In this document: piece by piece, positions 25,304 to 34,611 of the stretch
Position numbering within the stretch: position 1 is the stretch's first letter
Layout: every line of letters begins with the position of its first letter
Source: Leifsonia aquatica H1aii
GTDB taxonomy: Bacteria > Actinomycetota > Actinomycetes > Actinomycetales > Microbacteriaceae
Length of the DNA stretch: 64,000 nt
Direction: 5' to 3'
NCBI RefSeq assembly: GCF_000633535.1
Contig: NZ_AYMR01000011.1
Span: 1 to 64,000 of the forward strand
Notes under the pieces: model-generated
Seen by the model: only the letters and a program-made list of their open reading frames with translations
Database searches by the model: none
What the model was told of the DNA's origin: nothing
Program-made: the position numbers and the translations under genes

Positions 25304-27145
25304 TCACCCGATACGACGACGCCTCCGCACGACCGCGAGCGCCGTGATCCCGGCTCCCACGAACAGCACGGCCAGCGCGGGCACGACGACGGCCGCGCCT
25401 CCCACGCGCGAGCCCGTCGCGGCGAGCTCGCCGGCCGCGATGCTCGCCGGCACGACGCCCGCCGCCTCGGCGCCTTCGCCGACCACGCCACCGCCGGCCG
25501 CCGAGCGCGGAGCCCACGCCGCCGAGAACGTCTGCGCCGCCATCAGCGGCTGGAGGGAATCCCGCACCGCGTCGTCGGCGAAGAGGGTGCGCATCGCGCC
25601 GTGGTCGAGGCCATTGGCGACGGCGGCCATGATCATCGACTGGTCAAGGGAGAGGTAGCGCTCGGCGGTGCGACCGCTGTGCACGGCGACGGCGTCGTAG
25701 AAGCCGCCGGGGCCATAGGCGTGCAGGTCGCGTTCGATGCCACGCAGGTTCTCGACCGCGCCGTGGGCGTCGTAGCCGAGCGCCAGGAACGACGCGTGCG
25801 GCGTCACGACGCCGTCGCCGTACGTCGGCGTCGGATTCGTGCCGCGTTCGGCTGTCGGGCAGCCCTCGAAGGGCAGGTCGACGTCGGTGTTCTCCTGGTC
25901 GGAGAAATACCCGTCGGCGCGCATCCCGGCAGCATCCACGCCATACTCGCGGTAGCCGCCGTCCGGGTTGCTGGCCGGCGAGAAGCCCCAGTAACCGTAG
26001 CCGGCGTCCTGACCGTGCTTCTCCTGCACGGCGACCGTCACCGGATGATTCACGCCCCATGAGGTCGGGCCCCAGTCCTCCTCGGGCACCAGGAGGTCCG
26101 GCATCAGCGCCTCGAACATGCTGCCGCCCCAGCTCGGGACGAATCGCATGCCGTCGTACCGGTAGGCGCCCTCGTAGACGGTGAGGCCGCCGTAGACGCG
26201 GTCCTCGCCGACGGGGCTCTGCTCCTGCCACGCGTAGTCGCACCCGGCGGGCATGGTGCGGAAGGTGCCGTACAGGCCGGTGGGCGGGATCTGCCCATTG
26301 ACGATGCCGAGGTAGGTGGCGATGCGGCTCTCGCTGACCGTCGTGTCGTACCAGTGGCAGGTGTAGAAGACGTTCGGGCCGCTCCCGGAGAACGGGGCCC
26401 GCTCGCTGGCGCAGGTGTCGCCGGGCTGCTCCTCCCAGAAGCCGCCCTTGTTCGTCCCGGCGGGGAGGTGGGGATTGTACGGGGTCGGGTCGAAGAAGAC
26501 GCCGAAGTCCATCGAGTCGTAGAGCGCGCGGGCGCGGTCGGTCAGCGTCGGCTCTCCGTTCGCGACCATGCGCAGTGCCGCCGCGAGCCAGCCGTTGTCG
26601 ACCGTGCTGAGGAAGGGATGGACGACCGAGCCATCCTCCGGCCACGTCGTGAGCTTCTGCCCGTCGGCGGGCGAGTACCAGTTGTAGAACATGCCGCTCG
26701 CAGCGTTGCGTTCGAGGTGCTCGAGCGTGCCGATGGTGGTGGTGAGCCGGTCGCGCGCCTCGTCCGCCGAGATGATCCCGAGCCCGCGCGCGGCGAGCGT
26801 CGACCAGAGGTAGCCGCCGACGTTGGTCGGGGAGGTGTGGCCGCTCGCGGACGCGGGGTCGAGGCTGCCGTCGATGTTGTCGGCAGGGAGGCCGACGGCC
26901 GGGTCGGTCATCGCGTCGAGGGAGTGCCAGGTGTCGGCCGCCCATCGGTGCAGGTCGGCGGAGAACGGGGTGGCGTCGCCGGAGGCGGGACCGTGGGTGT
27001 CGACGGAGATCGCGGCTGGTTCCGTGCGGGCGGGACCCGGTGGTGCTGCGACCGCCGGAGCGGCCAGGGCGACAGCGCCGGCGAGCGCGGCGGCGAGGGC
27101 TGTTCCGCCGGTGCGCAGGGCGCGGCGGGAGAGGTGAAGGGGCAT
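25304..27145 (-). CDS. Wall-anchored glucoamylase-like enzyme with LAATG sorting signal
   Basis: 613 aa. A signal peptide with a twin-Arg start (SRRALRTGG, then a hydrophobic stretch ending AVAAP) precedes an (alpha/alpha)-barrel-like enzyme of the PF10091 glucoamylase / DUF3131 type: NVGGYLWSTLAARGLGIIS, GMFYNWYSPADGQ, FLSTVDNGWLAAALRMV, GDGVVTPHASFLALGYD, YLSLDQSMIMAAVANGL. The C-terminus has LAATG (574-578), a 20-residue membrane helix and RRRRR, a class E sortase substrate signal. It is therefore expected to act on glucans at the cell surface. Of two adjacent ATGs, 27145 is better spaced from AAAGGAC. Confidence 0.8.
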   Translation of the reverse strand: MPLHLSRRALRTGGTALAAALAGAVALAAPAVAAPPGPARTEPAAISVDTHGPASGDATPFSADLHRWAADTWHSLDAMTDPAVGLPADNIDGSLDPASASGHTSPTNVGGYLWSTLAARGLGIISADEARDRLTTTIGTLEHLERNAASGMFYNWYSPADGQKLTTWPEDGSVVHPFLSTVDNGWLAAALRMVANGEPTLTDRARALYDSMDFGVFFDPTPYNPHLPAGTNKGGFWEEQPGDTCASERAPFSGSGPNVFYTCHWYDTTVSESRIATYLGIVNGQIPPTGLYGTFRTMPAGCDYAWQEQSPVGEDRVYGGLTVYEGAYRYDGMRFVPSWGGSMFEALMPDLLVPEEDWGPTSWGVNHPVTVAVQEKHGQDAGYGYWGFSPASNPDGGYREYGVDAAGMRADGYFSDQENTDVDLPFEGCPTAERGTNPTPTYGDGVVTPHASFLALGYDAHGAVENLRGIERDLHAYGPGGFYDAVAVHSGRTAERYLSLDQSMIMAAVANGLDHGAMRTLFADDAVRDSLQPLMAAQTFSAAWAPRSAAGGGVVGEGAEAAGVVPASIAAGELAATGSRVGGAAVVVPALAVLFVGAGITALAVVRRRRRIG

Positions 27146-27268
27146 CATCGTCCTTTCGCCGGCATTCCGACAGCGGTGTGCGGAATGGCGGACGTCACGG
27201 TTTCGAGCGAGTGTATGCGCATACATCCGCACTCGCAACCCTCTCGGCCTCTCGCGACCGGCGACGCC

Positions 27269-27274
27269 TAGGAT
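27269..27274 (+). promoter_or_regulatory. -10 element (TAGGAT) for leaderless idi
   Basis: TAGGAT is followed by 6 nt (GGACGC) and ATG 27281, with no ribosome binding site. Confidence 0.65.
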
Positions 27275-27280
27275 GGACGC

Positions 27281-27829
27281 ATGACGCCATCCCGGGAAGA
27301 GGTCGTGCTGCTGGCCGAGGACGGGACGCCGATCGGGACGGCCGACAAGGCCACCGTGCACACCACCGAGACACCGCTGCACCTGGCGTTCTCCTGCCAC
27401 CTCTTCGACGGCGAGGGGCGCATCCTCGTCACCCGCCGCGCGCTGGGCAAAGCCACCTGGCCCGGCGTGTGGACGAACTCGTTCTGCGGGCACCCCGGCC
27501 CCGGCGAGACGTTCGACGACGCGATCGTCCGCCGCGCCCGGGAGGAGCTCGGGGCGTCGATCGAGAACCTCGTGGTCGCCCTGCCGGACTTCCGCTACCG
27601 CGCCGTCGACGCCGGCGGGATCGTGGAGTACGAGATCTGCCCCGTCTACACGGCGACGATCTCGGGCGAGCTCGCCCCGTCCGCCGCAGAGGTCGCGGAA
27701 TGGGAGTGGGCGGACCCGCGCACACTGCTCACCGCGGTGGAGGCGACCCCCTGGGCGTTCAGCCCATGGCTCACCCTCCAGCTCCCGGCGCTCTACGGGG
27801 CGGACGACGAAGCTTCGGGCCAGCTGTGA
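27281..27829 (+). CDS. idi: Isopentenyl-diphosphate delta-isomerase, type 1
   Basis: 182 aa Nudix-fold enzyme interconverting IPP and DMAPP for isoprenoid synthesis. Catalytic Cys is in TNSFCGHPGPGE, with the Nudix-like helix GPGETFDDAIVRRAREELG. The metal-binding acidic motif is seen in VEYEICPVY and EVAEWEW. Length is normal. It is single-gene and probably leaderless. Confidence 0.96.
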   Translation: MTPSREEVVLLAEDGTPIGTADKATVHTTETPLHLAFSCHLFDGEGRILVTRRALGKATWPGVWTNSFCGHPGPGETFDDAIVRRAREELGASIENLVVALPDFRYRAVDAGGIVEYEICPVYTATISGELAPSAAEVAEWEWADPRTLLTAVEATPWAFSPWLTLQLPALYGADDEASGQL

Positions 27830-27841
27830 GAACGTCTCATA

Positions 27842-27871
27842 TTTTCCACTTGTGAAAACTCCTGTGGATAA
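27842..27871. promoter_or_regulatory. AT-rich patch with a consensus DnaA box
   Basis: TGTGGATAA (27863-27871) is the exact complement of the DnaA box TTATCCACA. TTTTCCACT (27842-27850) resembles a second box on the other strand at 7 of 9 bases. It lies in the 151-nt gap between idi and the SDR gene. It may be a DnaA-titrating or regulatory site; the genes around do not look like an origin. Confidence 0.35.
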
Positions 27872-27980
27872 CTCACGTCTGGGGTATGCCCGCGGCCGAA
27901 TACCTTCGTGCGCTCAGCGACTCGGTGGGAGACCGCCCAGCGTTTGACTTCGAGCGCACTTCACGGAGCATGCTGAGAGC

Positions 27981-28829
<849 letters not shown>

Positions 28830-28836
28830 CGGGCGC

Positions 28837-28902
28837 GCATCCAGTGGTCGCAACACGCCGTCCGCCCACGTGCGCGCACGGCGTGTTGTGACGAGTGGAT
28901 GC
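28837..28902. repeat. Long imperfect inverted repeat (25-bp arms)
   Basis: Arms 28837-28861 and 28878-28902 match at 22 of 25 positions around a 16-nt loop; the inner 11 bp (CAACACGCCGT / ACGGCGTGTTG) are perfect. It lies between convergent genes, so it would terminate both, but the length is more typical of a REP-like or palindromic repeat element. Confidence 0.8.
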
Positions 28903-28918
28903 TCGGGCGGGGCGGCGA

Positions 28919-29443
28919 CTAGGCGGTGCGGGTCGCGGTGATGTGCTGCTCGAGCCACCAGGTGCGGCCCTCGTCGTCGGAGACCCAGCCGTCCCACTCG
29001 AACGAATCCGCGGTGATGGAGGAGAAGTTCCAGCGGATCGGGCGGCCGTCGGTCTGCGTGCCGTCCTGGCGGATCCCGTCGCGGTGGCCCGAGGCGACGA
29101 GGGTGCAGAAGTCCCCCGCCACGGCGCCGAACCAGCTCACCCGCCACGCGCCCAGCACCGGGTCGTAGACCCGGATCGTCGTGCCCTTGGACTCGGTGCG
29201 GGTGGGATCGGCCGCGGCCGGCGCCACCAGCACGTCCTGCACCGCGCGCCCGCCGAGCGTGTAGGCGAAGAGCCAGTCGGTCTCGAACTCGCTCCAGGCT
29301 CCCGACTCCTCGTCGAGGAAGCGGCACTCCGCGCGCCAGCTGCCGACCAACTGGCCGAAGAGGTGCATCCGCTGCGGTCGCACCGGCGTGGGGCCGGTCG
29401 CGATCAGGGCACTCGCGAAGAGGGCATCGGTCGACTCGCTCAT
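28919..29443 (-). CDS. Calycin/DUF1579-like protein of unknown function
   Basis: 174 aa. The pattern LFGQLVGSWRAECRFLDEESGAWSEFETDWLFAYTLGGRAVQDVL, then TTIRVYDPVLGAWRVSWFG and the closing FSSITADSFEWDGWVSDDEGRTWWLEQHITATR, resembles lipocalin-like beta-barrels (DUF1579-type), which bind small ligands. No catalytic motif or signal peptide is seen. The start has GGGAGGCGCACC upstream. It lies 23 nt after dcd on the same strand and is probably co-transcribed. Confidence 0.75.
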   Translation of the reverse strand: MSESTDALFASALIATGPTPVRPQRMHLFGQLVGSWRAECRFLDEESGAWSEFETDWLFAYTLGGRAVQDVLVAPAAADPTRTESKGTTIRVYDPVLGAWRVSWFGAVAGDFCTLVASGHRDGIRQDGTQTDGRPIRWNFSSITADSFEWDGWVSDDEGRTWWLEQHITATRTA

Positions 29444-29466
29444 GGTGCGCCTCCCGGGTCGTGGTC

Positions 29467-30072
29467 TCAGCTGGACGGGCGTCCGGCCTCGGTGCCGGAC
29501 ACATCCGTCCGGTGGAAGTTGAGGTGCGAGCGCGACGCCGTCGGCCCGCGCTGCCCCTGGTAGCGGGAGCTGTACTCGCTCGACCCGTAGGGCTTCTCGG
29601 CCGGCGAGGTGAGCCGGAAGAAGCACATCTGGCCGATCTTCATGCCCGGCCACAGCTTGATCGGGAGGGTCGCGACGTTGCTGAGCTCCAGCGTCACGTG
29701 CCCCGAGAACCCCGGGTCGATGAACCCGGCGGTCGAGTGCGTCAGCAGGCCGAGGCGGCCGAGTGAGCTCTTGCCCTCCAGCCGCGCGGCGACGTCATCG
29801 GGGAGGGAGACGCGCTCGTACGTCGAGCCCAGCACGAACTCGCCCGGGTGCAGGATGAACGGCTGGTCGGCCTCCACCTCGACGAAACGGGTCAGCTCGG
29901 GCTGGTCCTCCGACGGGTCGATGAACGGGTACTTGTGGTTGTCGAACAACCGGAAGAACCGGTCCAGGCGCACGTCGATGCTCGACGGCTGGATCATCTG
30001 GGAGTCGAACGGCTCCAGGGCGATCCGTCCGGCGCCGAGCTCGGCCTTGATGTCGCGATCGGAGAGAAGCAC
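29467..30072 (-). CDS. dcd: dCTP deaminase, probably bifunctional (dUMP-forming)
   Basis: 201 aa trimeric dUTPase-fold enzyme. The active-site motifs [25 protein letters not shown] (about 100-124) and [11 protein letters not shown] are nearly those of Mycobacterium tuberculosis Dcd, which deaminates dCTP and hydrolyses the product to dUMP. Bifunctionality is inferred from this similarity. It starts with GTG at 30072, 6 nt after a TAAGCT -10, so the transcript is probably leaderless. It leads into the calycin-like gene. Confidence 0.95.
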   Translation of the reverse strand: MLLSDRDIKAELGAGRIALEPFDSQMIQPSSIDVRLDRFFRLFDNHKYPFIDPSEDQPELTRFVEVEADQPFILHPGEFVLGSTYERVSLPDDVAARLEGKSSLGRLGLLTHSTAGFIDPGFSGHVTLELSNVATLPIKLWPGMKIGQMCFFRLTSPAEKPYGSSEYSSRYQGQRGPTASRSHLNFHRTDVSGTEAGRPSS

Positions 30073-30078
30073 GGGGAC

Positions 30079-30084
30079 AGCTTA
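30079..30084 (-). promoter_or_regulatory. -10 element (TAAGCT) for leaderless dcd
   Basis: On the minus strand TAAGCT is followed by 6 nt (GTCCCC) and the GTG start of dcd. Confidence 0.6.
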
Positions 30085-30146
30085 TCGGGTGGGTGTCGGG
30101 AGGGGTGCGGGAGCCGAGCGGCCCCCGCACCCCGCGCCGTCGGGCG

Positions 30147-32417
30147 TCATCGCACCTCGAACTCGGCCACCAGCAGGTCCTCGGTCCGCGACGACGGACC
30201 GACGAGCAGCTCGAAGGTGCCGGCCTCGACGAGACGGACGGCGGCGGCATCCACGATCGTGCACTCGGCGACGGGCAGCGTGAGCGCGACGCGGGCGGAC
30301 TCGCCCGGCGCCAGGTCCACCTGGCGGTAGGCCTTCAGCTCCCGGTCGGCCCAGCTCACGCTGGTGACGGCGTCGCGCACGTACACCTGCACGGTCTCAC
30401 GCACCGGACGGTCGCCGGTGTTGCTCACGGTGACCTCGGCCTCGATGACGTCCCCGGCGGCGAGCGCGGTGCGGGCCAGCGCGAGGTCCGCGTACTCGAC
30501 GGTGGTGTACGAGCGGCCCTGGCCGAACGCCCACGCGGGCGCCTGGGTGAGGTCGGCGTAGCGGTCGCCGTGCTGCCCGCGGATCTGGTTGTAGTAGGTC
30601 GGCTGCTGGCCGACGTGGCGCGCGAACGAGATCGGCAGGCGGCCCGAGGGCTCGATGCGGCCGACGAGGAGCTCGGCCAGCGCCTGGCCGCCGAGCATCC
30701 CGGGGTTCGCGGCCCAGATCACTCCCGCCGCCCGGGCGGTCGAGGCGGGGAGGACCAGCGGCTTGGAGGCGAGCAGGATCACGACGACGGGCTTGCCCGT
30801 CGCGATGAGCGCGTCGAGCAGGGCGTTCTGGCCGCCGATCAGTTCGAGCGTGGCGGTGGAGCGCCCCTCGCCGACGAGCTCGATCCGGTCGCCGACCACG
30901 GCGACGACGACGTCCGACTCCTCGGCCGCGGCCACGGCCTCCGCGATCAGCCGCTCGTCGGGTGCGCAGGGCACGACCACCGGGGGCCGGGGCTGACCGT
31001 CCGGGAAGGTGCGGCCGTTGGGGTCGTCCTCGAGCGTCAGGATGTCGGCGCCGCGTGCGTAGCGGACGCTGACGCCGTCGATGGCGCGCAGCCCGTCGAG
31101 CACCGTGGTGATCATCTCGCGCGGCTGGCCGTCGAGCCAGCCGGCCTGGCCGGATCCCCCGGCCCAGTCGCCGAGCTGGGTCTGCGCGTCGTCGGCCAGC
31201 GGGCCGACCAGAGCGACGCGGACCGGCGCGGCGGACTCCGCCGTCAGCGGCAGCGTCCCGTCGTTCTCCAGCAGCACGACGGAGCGGCGCGCGACGTCCA
31301 GGTTGAGGGCCGCGTGCTCGGCGCTGCCGACGACCGTGTCGAGATCATCGGCGGGGAGGCGCGGGTCCTCGAACAGTCCGAGGTCGAACTTGAGCGTCAG
31401 GATGCGCGCGACCGCGGCGTCGAAGGCGTCCTCGGCGAGCAGCCCCTGGGCCACCGCCTCCAGCGCGCCCTCGAAGAACAGCGGCGTGGTCATGACCATG
31501 TCGTTGCCGGCCGTCACGGCCGCGGCGGCGGCGTGGGCGTAGTCGGGCTGGACCTTCTGCTCCCAGACCATACGGCCCACGTTGTCCCAGTCGGTGATGA
31601 GGGTGCCGGTGTAGCCCCACTCGCCGCGGAGGACCTCGTTCAGCAGCCAGTCGTTCACCGTGATCGGCACACCGTCGGTGCTCTGGTAGCCGAGCATGAA
31701 GGTGCGGCAGCCTTCCCGGGCCACGCGCTCGAACGGCGGGAGGAACCAGCTGCGGAGCTTGCGACGGGAGATGTCCGCTTCGCTGGCGTCCCGGCCGCCC
31801 TGGGTCTCGGAGTAGCCGGCGAAGTGCTTCGCCGTCGCCAGGATCGCGGTCGGGTCGTCGAGACCGTCCCCCTGATAGCCGCGGACCATGGCGCTCGCCA
31901 GCTCGCCGATGAGGTGCGGGTCCTCTCCGAACGTCTCGCTGACCCGGCCCCAGCGCAGGTCCCGCGCGATGCAGAGCACTGGAGAGAAGGTCCAGTGCAC
32001 ACCGGTGGCGGCGACCTCCTCGGCCGTCGCGCGGGCGACGCGCTCGATCAGGTCCGCGTCCCACGACGCGGCCAGGCCGAGCTGGGTGGGGTAGATCGTC
32101 GCGCCGGGCCAGAAGGAGTGCCCGTGGATGCAGTCCTCGCCGACCAGGAGCGGGATCCGCAGGCGCGTCTCGGCCGTGAGCCGGTTCGCCTCCAGGATGC
32201 GCTCCGGGGAGGTGTGCAGGATCGAGCCCACGTGACGCCGGAGGACGTGGTCACGCAGGTCGTCGCGGGCGTCGAGTTGGAGCATCTGCCCGACCTTCTC
32301 CTCGACGGTCATCCGGCCGAGCAGGTCGTCGACCCGCTCCGCCGTCGTCAACGACGCGTCCTGGTAGGGGAGGAGGTCGGCGGACAGGGTGTCCGCGAGG
32401 GGCAGGGTCGACGTCAT
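30147..32417 (-). CDS. GH3 beta-glucosidase (BglX-like)
   Basis: 756 aa, no signal peptide, so intracellular. GH3 domain order: N-terminal barrel (about 25-330) with ATAKHFAGYSETQGGRDASEADIS and the nucleophile Asp in TGTLITDWDNVG; alpha/beta sandwich domain (VALVGPLADDAQTQLGDWAGGSGQAGW, VVVAVVGDRIELVGEGRS); C-terminal fibronectin III-like domain (VTVSNTGDRPVRETVQVYVRD). It hydrolyses beta-glucosides, probably the oligosaccharides imported by the coupled transporter. Its ATG overlaps the upstream permease stop as ATGA; the frame is open further upstream but within the permease gene. Last gene of the 38039-30147 operon. Confidence 0.95.
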   Translation of the reverse strand: MTSTLPLADTLSADLLPYQDASLTTAERVDDLLGRMTVEEKVGQMLQLDARDDLRDHVLRRHVGSILHTSPERILEANRLTAETRLRIPLLVGEDCIHGHSFWPGATIYPTQLGLAASWDADLIERVARATAEEVAATGVHWTFSPVLCIARDLRWGRVSETFGEDPHLIGELASAMVRGYQGDGLDDPTAILATAKHFAGYSETQGGRDASEADISRRKLRSWFLPPFERVAREGCRTFMLGYQSTDGVPITVNDWLLNEVLRGEWGYTGTLITDWDNVGRMVWEQKVQPDYAHAAAAAVTAGNDMVMTTPLFFEGALEAVAQGLLAEDAFDAAVARILTLKFDLGLFEDPRLPADDLDTVVGSAEHAALNLDVARRSVVLLENDGTLPLTAESAAPVRVALVGPLADDAQTQLGDWAGGSGQAGWLDGQPREMITTVLDGLRAIDGVSVRYARGADILTLEDDPNGRTFPDGQPRPPVVVPCAPDERLIAEAVAAAEESDVVVAVVGDRIELVGEGRSTATLELIGGQNALLDALIATGKPVVVILLASKPLVLPASTARAAGVIWAANPGMLGGQALAELLVGRIEPSGRLPISFARHVGQQPTYYNQIRGQHGDRYADLTQAPAWAFGQGRSYTTVEYADLALARTALAAGDVIEAEVTVSNTGDRPVRETVQVYVRDAVTSVSWADRELKAYRQVDLAPGESARVALTLPVAECTIVDAAAVRLVEAGTFELLVGPSSRTEDLLVAEFEVR

Positions 32418-33538
32418 TCCGTCACGCCTTCCGTGGTGGTCGTGGTGGACCCGTTGCCGGGCTTCGGGGCGTCCGCCCCGGTGCGCACCTGGGTGACGGT
32501 CGCGTTGATGTTCAGGCCCTTCTTCTTCATGGCACGGGCGCGCTCGCCCGCCGAGCGCAGGCGCGGGTTCACGTACTCGTCGATGCCGAAGTTGACCAGC
32601 GAGAGGGCGACGCCCAGGATCGCGATGCAGAGACCGGCGGGGACGTACCACCACCAGTAGTCCGGGAACGCGTTGTTCTGCTGCGCCCAGAACAGCACCG
32701 TGCCCCAGTTGAGGTTCGACACCGGGATGACGCCGATGAACGCCAGGGTCGTCAGGCCCAGGACCGCGGCGGTCATGGTGCCGACGAAGCTGGAGGCGAT
32801 GAGCGCCATCAGGTTCGGCAGCATCTCGACCAGGATGATGCGGTGCAGCGGCTCCCCGTTGGCGCGTGCGGCCTGGATGAAGTCGCGGTTGCGCAGCGAC
32901 ATGGTCTGCGCGCGGAGCACACGGGCGCCCCACGCCCAGCCGGTGAGGCCGAGCACCGCGGCGATGACGATCAGCGGCGGGTCCTCGAACTGCGACGCGA
33001 TGATGATCATCAGCGGGAGGCCGGGGATGACGAGGAACACGTTCGACAGCGCCGAGAGCGACTCGCTCTTCCAGCCGCGCAGGTAGCCGGCTGTCACACC
33101 GACGGCGATCGCGACGATCGTCGCCATGATCGTCGCCAGGAACCCGACGACGAGCACGCCGCGGGTGCCGTAGACGATCTGGCTGAAGACGTCCTGGCCG
33201 ATGTGGGTCGTGCCCAGGAGGTGCTGGAACGACGGCGGCTGCAGGGTCTCGTCGAGGTTCTGCGCGTTGGGGTCGTACGGAGCGATCCACGGCGCGAAGA
33301 TCGCGACGAGGACGAACACCCCGAGGATGATGAGGCCCGTGGCGGACTTCGGGTTGCTGAACATCGCCAGCGAGACCTTCAGCTGCGACCAGAAGGTCTT
33401 CCGCTCCGGGGTGTGCTCGGAGCCCTGCTGGGGGCGGCCGGCCAGGACGGCCATGGTCGCCGGGGCACCGACGCCGACCGGCTGATCGTGGGCCGGTGCG
33501 GTCTCGGCGGGGACTGTTCTTTCGGCGGGGGTGGTCAT
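32414..33538 (-). CDS. Opp/Dpp-type ABC transporter permease (DppC-like)
   Basis: 374 aa. A long hydrophilic N-terminus (about 65 residues), then six membrane helices. The OppC_N segment APYDPNAQNLDETLQPPSFQHLLGTTHIGQDVFSQIVYGTR and the EAA loop RNRDFIQAARANGEPLHRIILVEMLPNL are typical of oligopeptide/oligosaccharide importers. The C-terminal 50 residues are unusual and Thr-rich. It pairs with the DppB-like permease 2 nt upstream. Translational overlap with the GH3 gene suggests a sugar rather than peptide substrate. Confidence 0.93.
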   Translation of the reverse strand: MTTPAERTVPAETAPAHDQPVGVGAPATMAVLAGRPQQGSEHTPERKTFWSQLKVSLAMFSNPKSATGLIILGVFVLVAIFAPWIAPYDPNAQNLDETLQPPSFQHLLGTTHIGQDVFSQIVYGTRGVLVVGFLATIMATIVAIAVGVTAGYLRGWKSESLSALSNVFLVIPGLPLMIIIASQFEDPPLIVIAAVLGLTGWAWGARVLRAQTMSLRNRDFIQAARANGEPLHRIILVEMLPNLMALIASSFVGTMTAAVLGLTTLAFIGVIPVSNLNWGTVLFWAQQNNAFPDYWWWYVPAGLCIAILGVALSLVNFGIDEYVNPRLRSAGERARAMKKKGLNINATVTQVRTGADAPKPGNGSTTTTTEGVTE

Positions 33539-33540
33539 GT

Positions 33541-34611
33541 TCAGGCCTCCGTCTGGCGGGTGCGCGGGTCGAGGATGGCGTACGCGATGTCCGCGATGAT
33601 GTTCGCCACCAGCACGGCCAGGACGAGGACGAGGAAGATCCCCTGCATCAGCGCGTAGTCCTTCGCGTTGGTCGCGTTGAGCAGCAACAGCCCGATTCCG
33701 GGATACGAGAACACCATCTCCATCACGAGCGTGCCGCCGACGATGAAACCGATCGCGAGCGCGAAGCTCTGGATCTGCGGCAGCACCGCGTTGCGGGCGG
33801 CGTAGCGCCAGAGCACGCGCCGGTTCGGCATGCCCTTGGCCTGCGCGACGGTGATGTAATCCTCGTCGAGCACGGTCAGCATCATGTTGCGCATGCCGAG
33901 CACCCAGCCGCCGAGCGAGACGACCACGATCGTGGCCACCGGGAGGACGGCGTGCGAGACGACCTCGGAGATGAACTCCGCGTTCCAGCCCGGCTCCACG
34001 CCCACTTCATACGCGTGCCCTGCGGGGAACCAACCGAGGGTCGTGGAGAAGATGGCGATGAAGATGAGGCCGAGCCAGAAGTAGGGGATGGTGCCGAGGA
34101 ACGTCGTGACGGGCACGAACAGGTCGAGCCGGCTCCCGCGCTTCCAGCCGACGACCGCGCCCAGGCTGGTTCCGATGACGAACGAGATGATCGTGGCGAC
34201 ACCGACGAGTCCGAGGGTCCAGGGCAGGGCCGACGCGATCGCATCGCCGACCGGCGCCATGCCGGTCGAGATCGAGATGCCCAGGTTGCCGTGCAGGAGC
34301 ATGTTCCAGTAGTTGACGTACTGGTCCCAGAGCGGGACGGACTTGTCCAGGCCGAACAGCGCGCGGAGCGCCTTCTCGGCGTCCGGCGTCAACTGACCCT
34401 GGCTCCGCGCCATGAACGAGTCGACCGCGTCGCCCTTCATCAGGCGCGGGAGGAAGAAGTTGACGGTGATGGCGGCCCACAGGGTGAAGGCGTAGAACGC
34501 CACCCGGCCGCCGATGAAGCGCCACGGGATCCGCGAGCGGCTGCGCTCCGTGCGGGCGGCCGTCGTGCCGACGAGCGTCGGGTCGACCGAGGTCTGCGAA
34601 TCGGCGCTCAC
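33541..34611 (-). CDS. Opp/Dpp-type ABC transporter permease (DppB-like)
   Basis: 356 aa with six membrane helices and the usual large extracytoplasmic loop after the first (about 70-135). The EAA loop is DYITVAQAKGMPNRRVLWRYAARNAVLP. The ATG overlaps the stop of the ATPase gene upstream as ATGA, and the next permease follows after 2 nt. It forms the membrane pore with the DppC-like subunit. Confidence 0.93.
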   Translation of the reverse strand: MSADSQTSVDPTLVGTTAARTERSRSRIPWRFIGGRVAFYAFTLWAAITVNFFLPRLMKGDAVDSFMARSQGQLTPDAEKALRALFGLDKSVPLWDQYVNYWNMLLHGNLGISISTGMAPVGDAIASALPWTLGLVGVATIISFVIGTSLGAVVGWKRGSRLDLFVPVTTFLGTIPYFWLGLIFIAIFSTTLGWFPAGHAYEVGVEPGWNAEFISEVVSHAVLPVATIVVVSLGGWVLGMRNMMLTVLDEDYITVAQAKGMPNRRVLWRYAARNAVLPQIQSFALAIGFIVGGTLVMEMVFSYPGIGLLLLNATNAKDYALMQGIFLVLVLAVLVANIIADIAYAILDPRTRQTEA

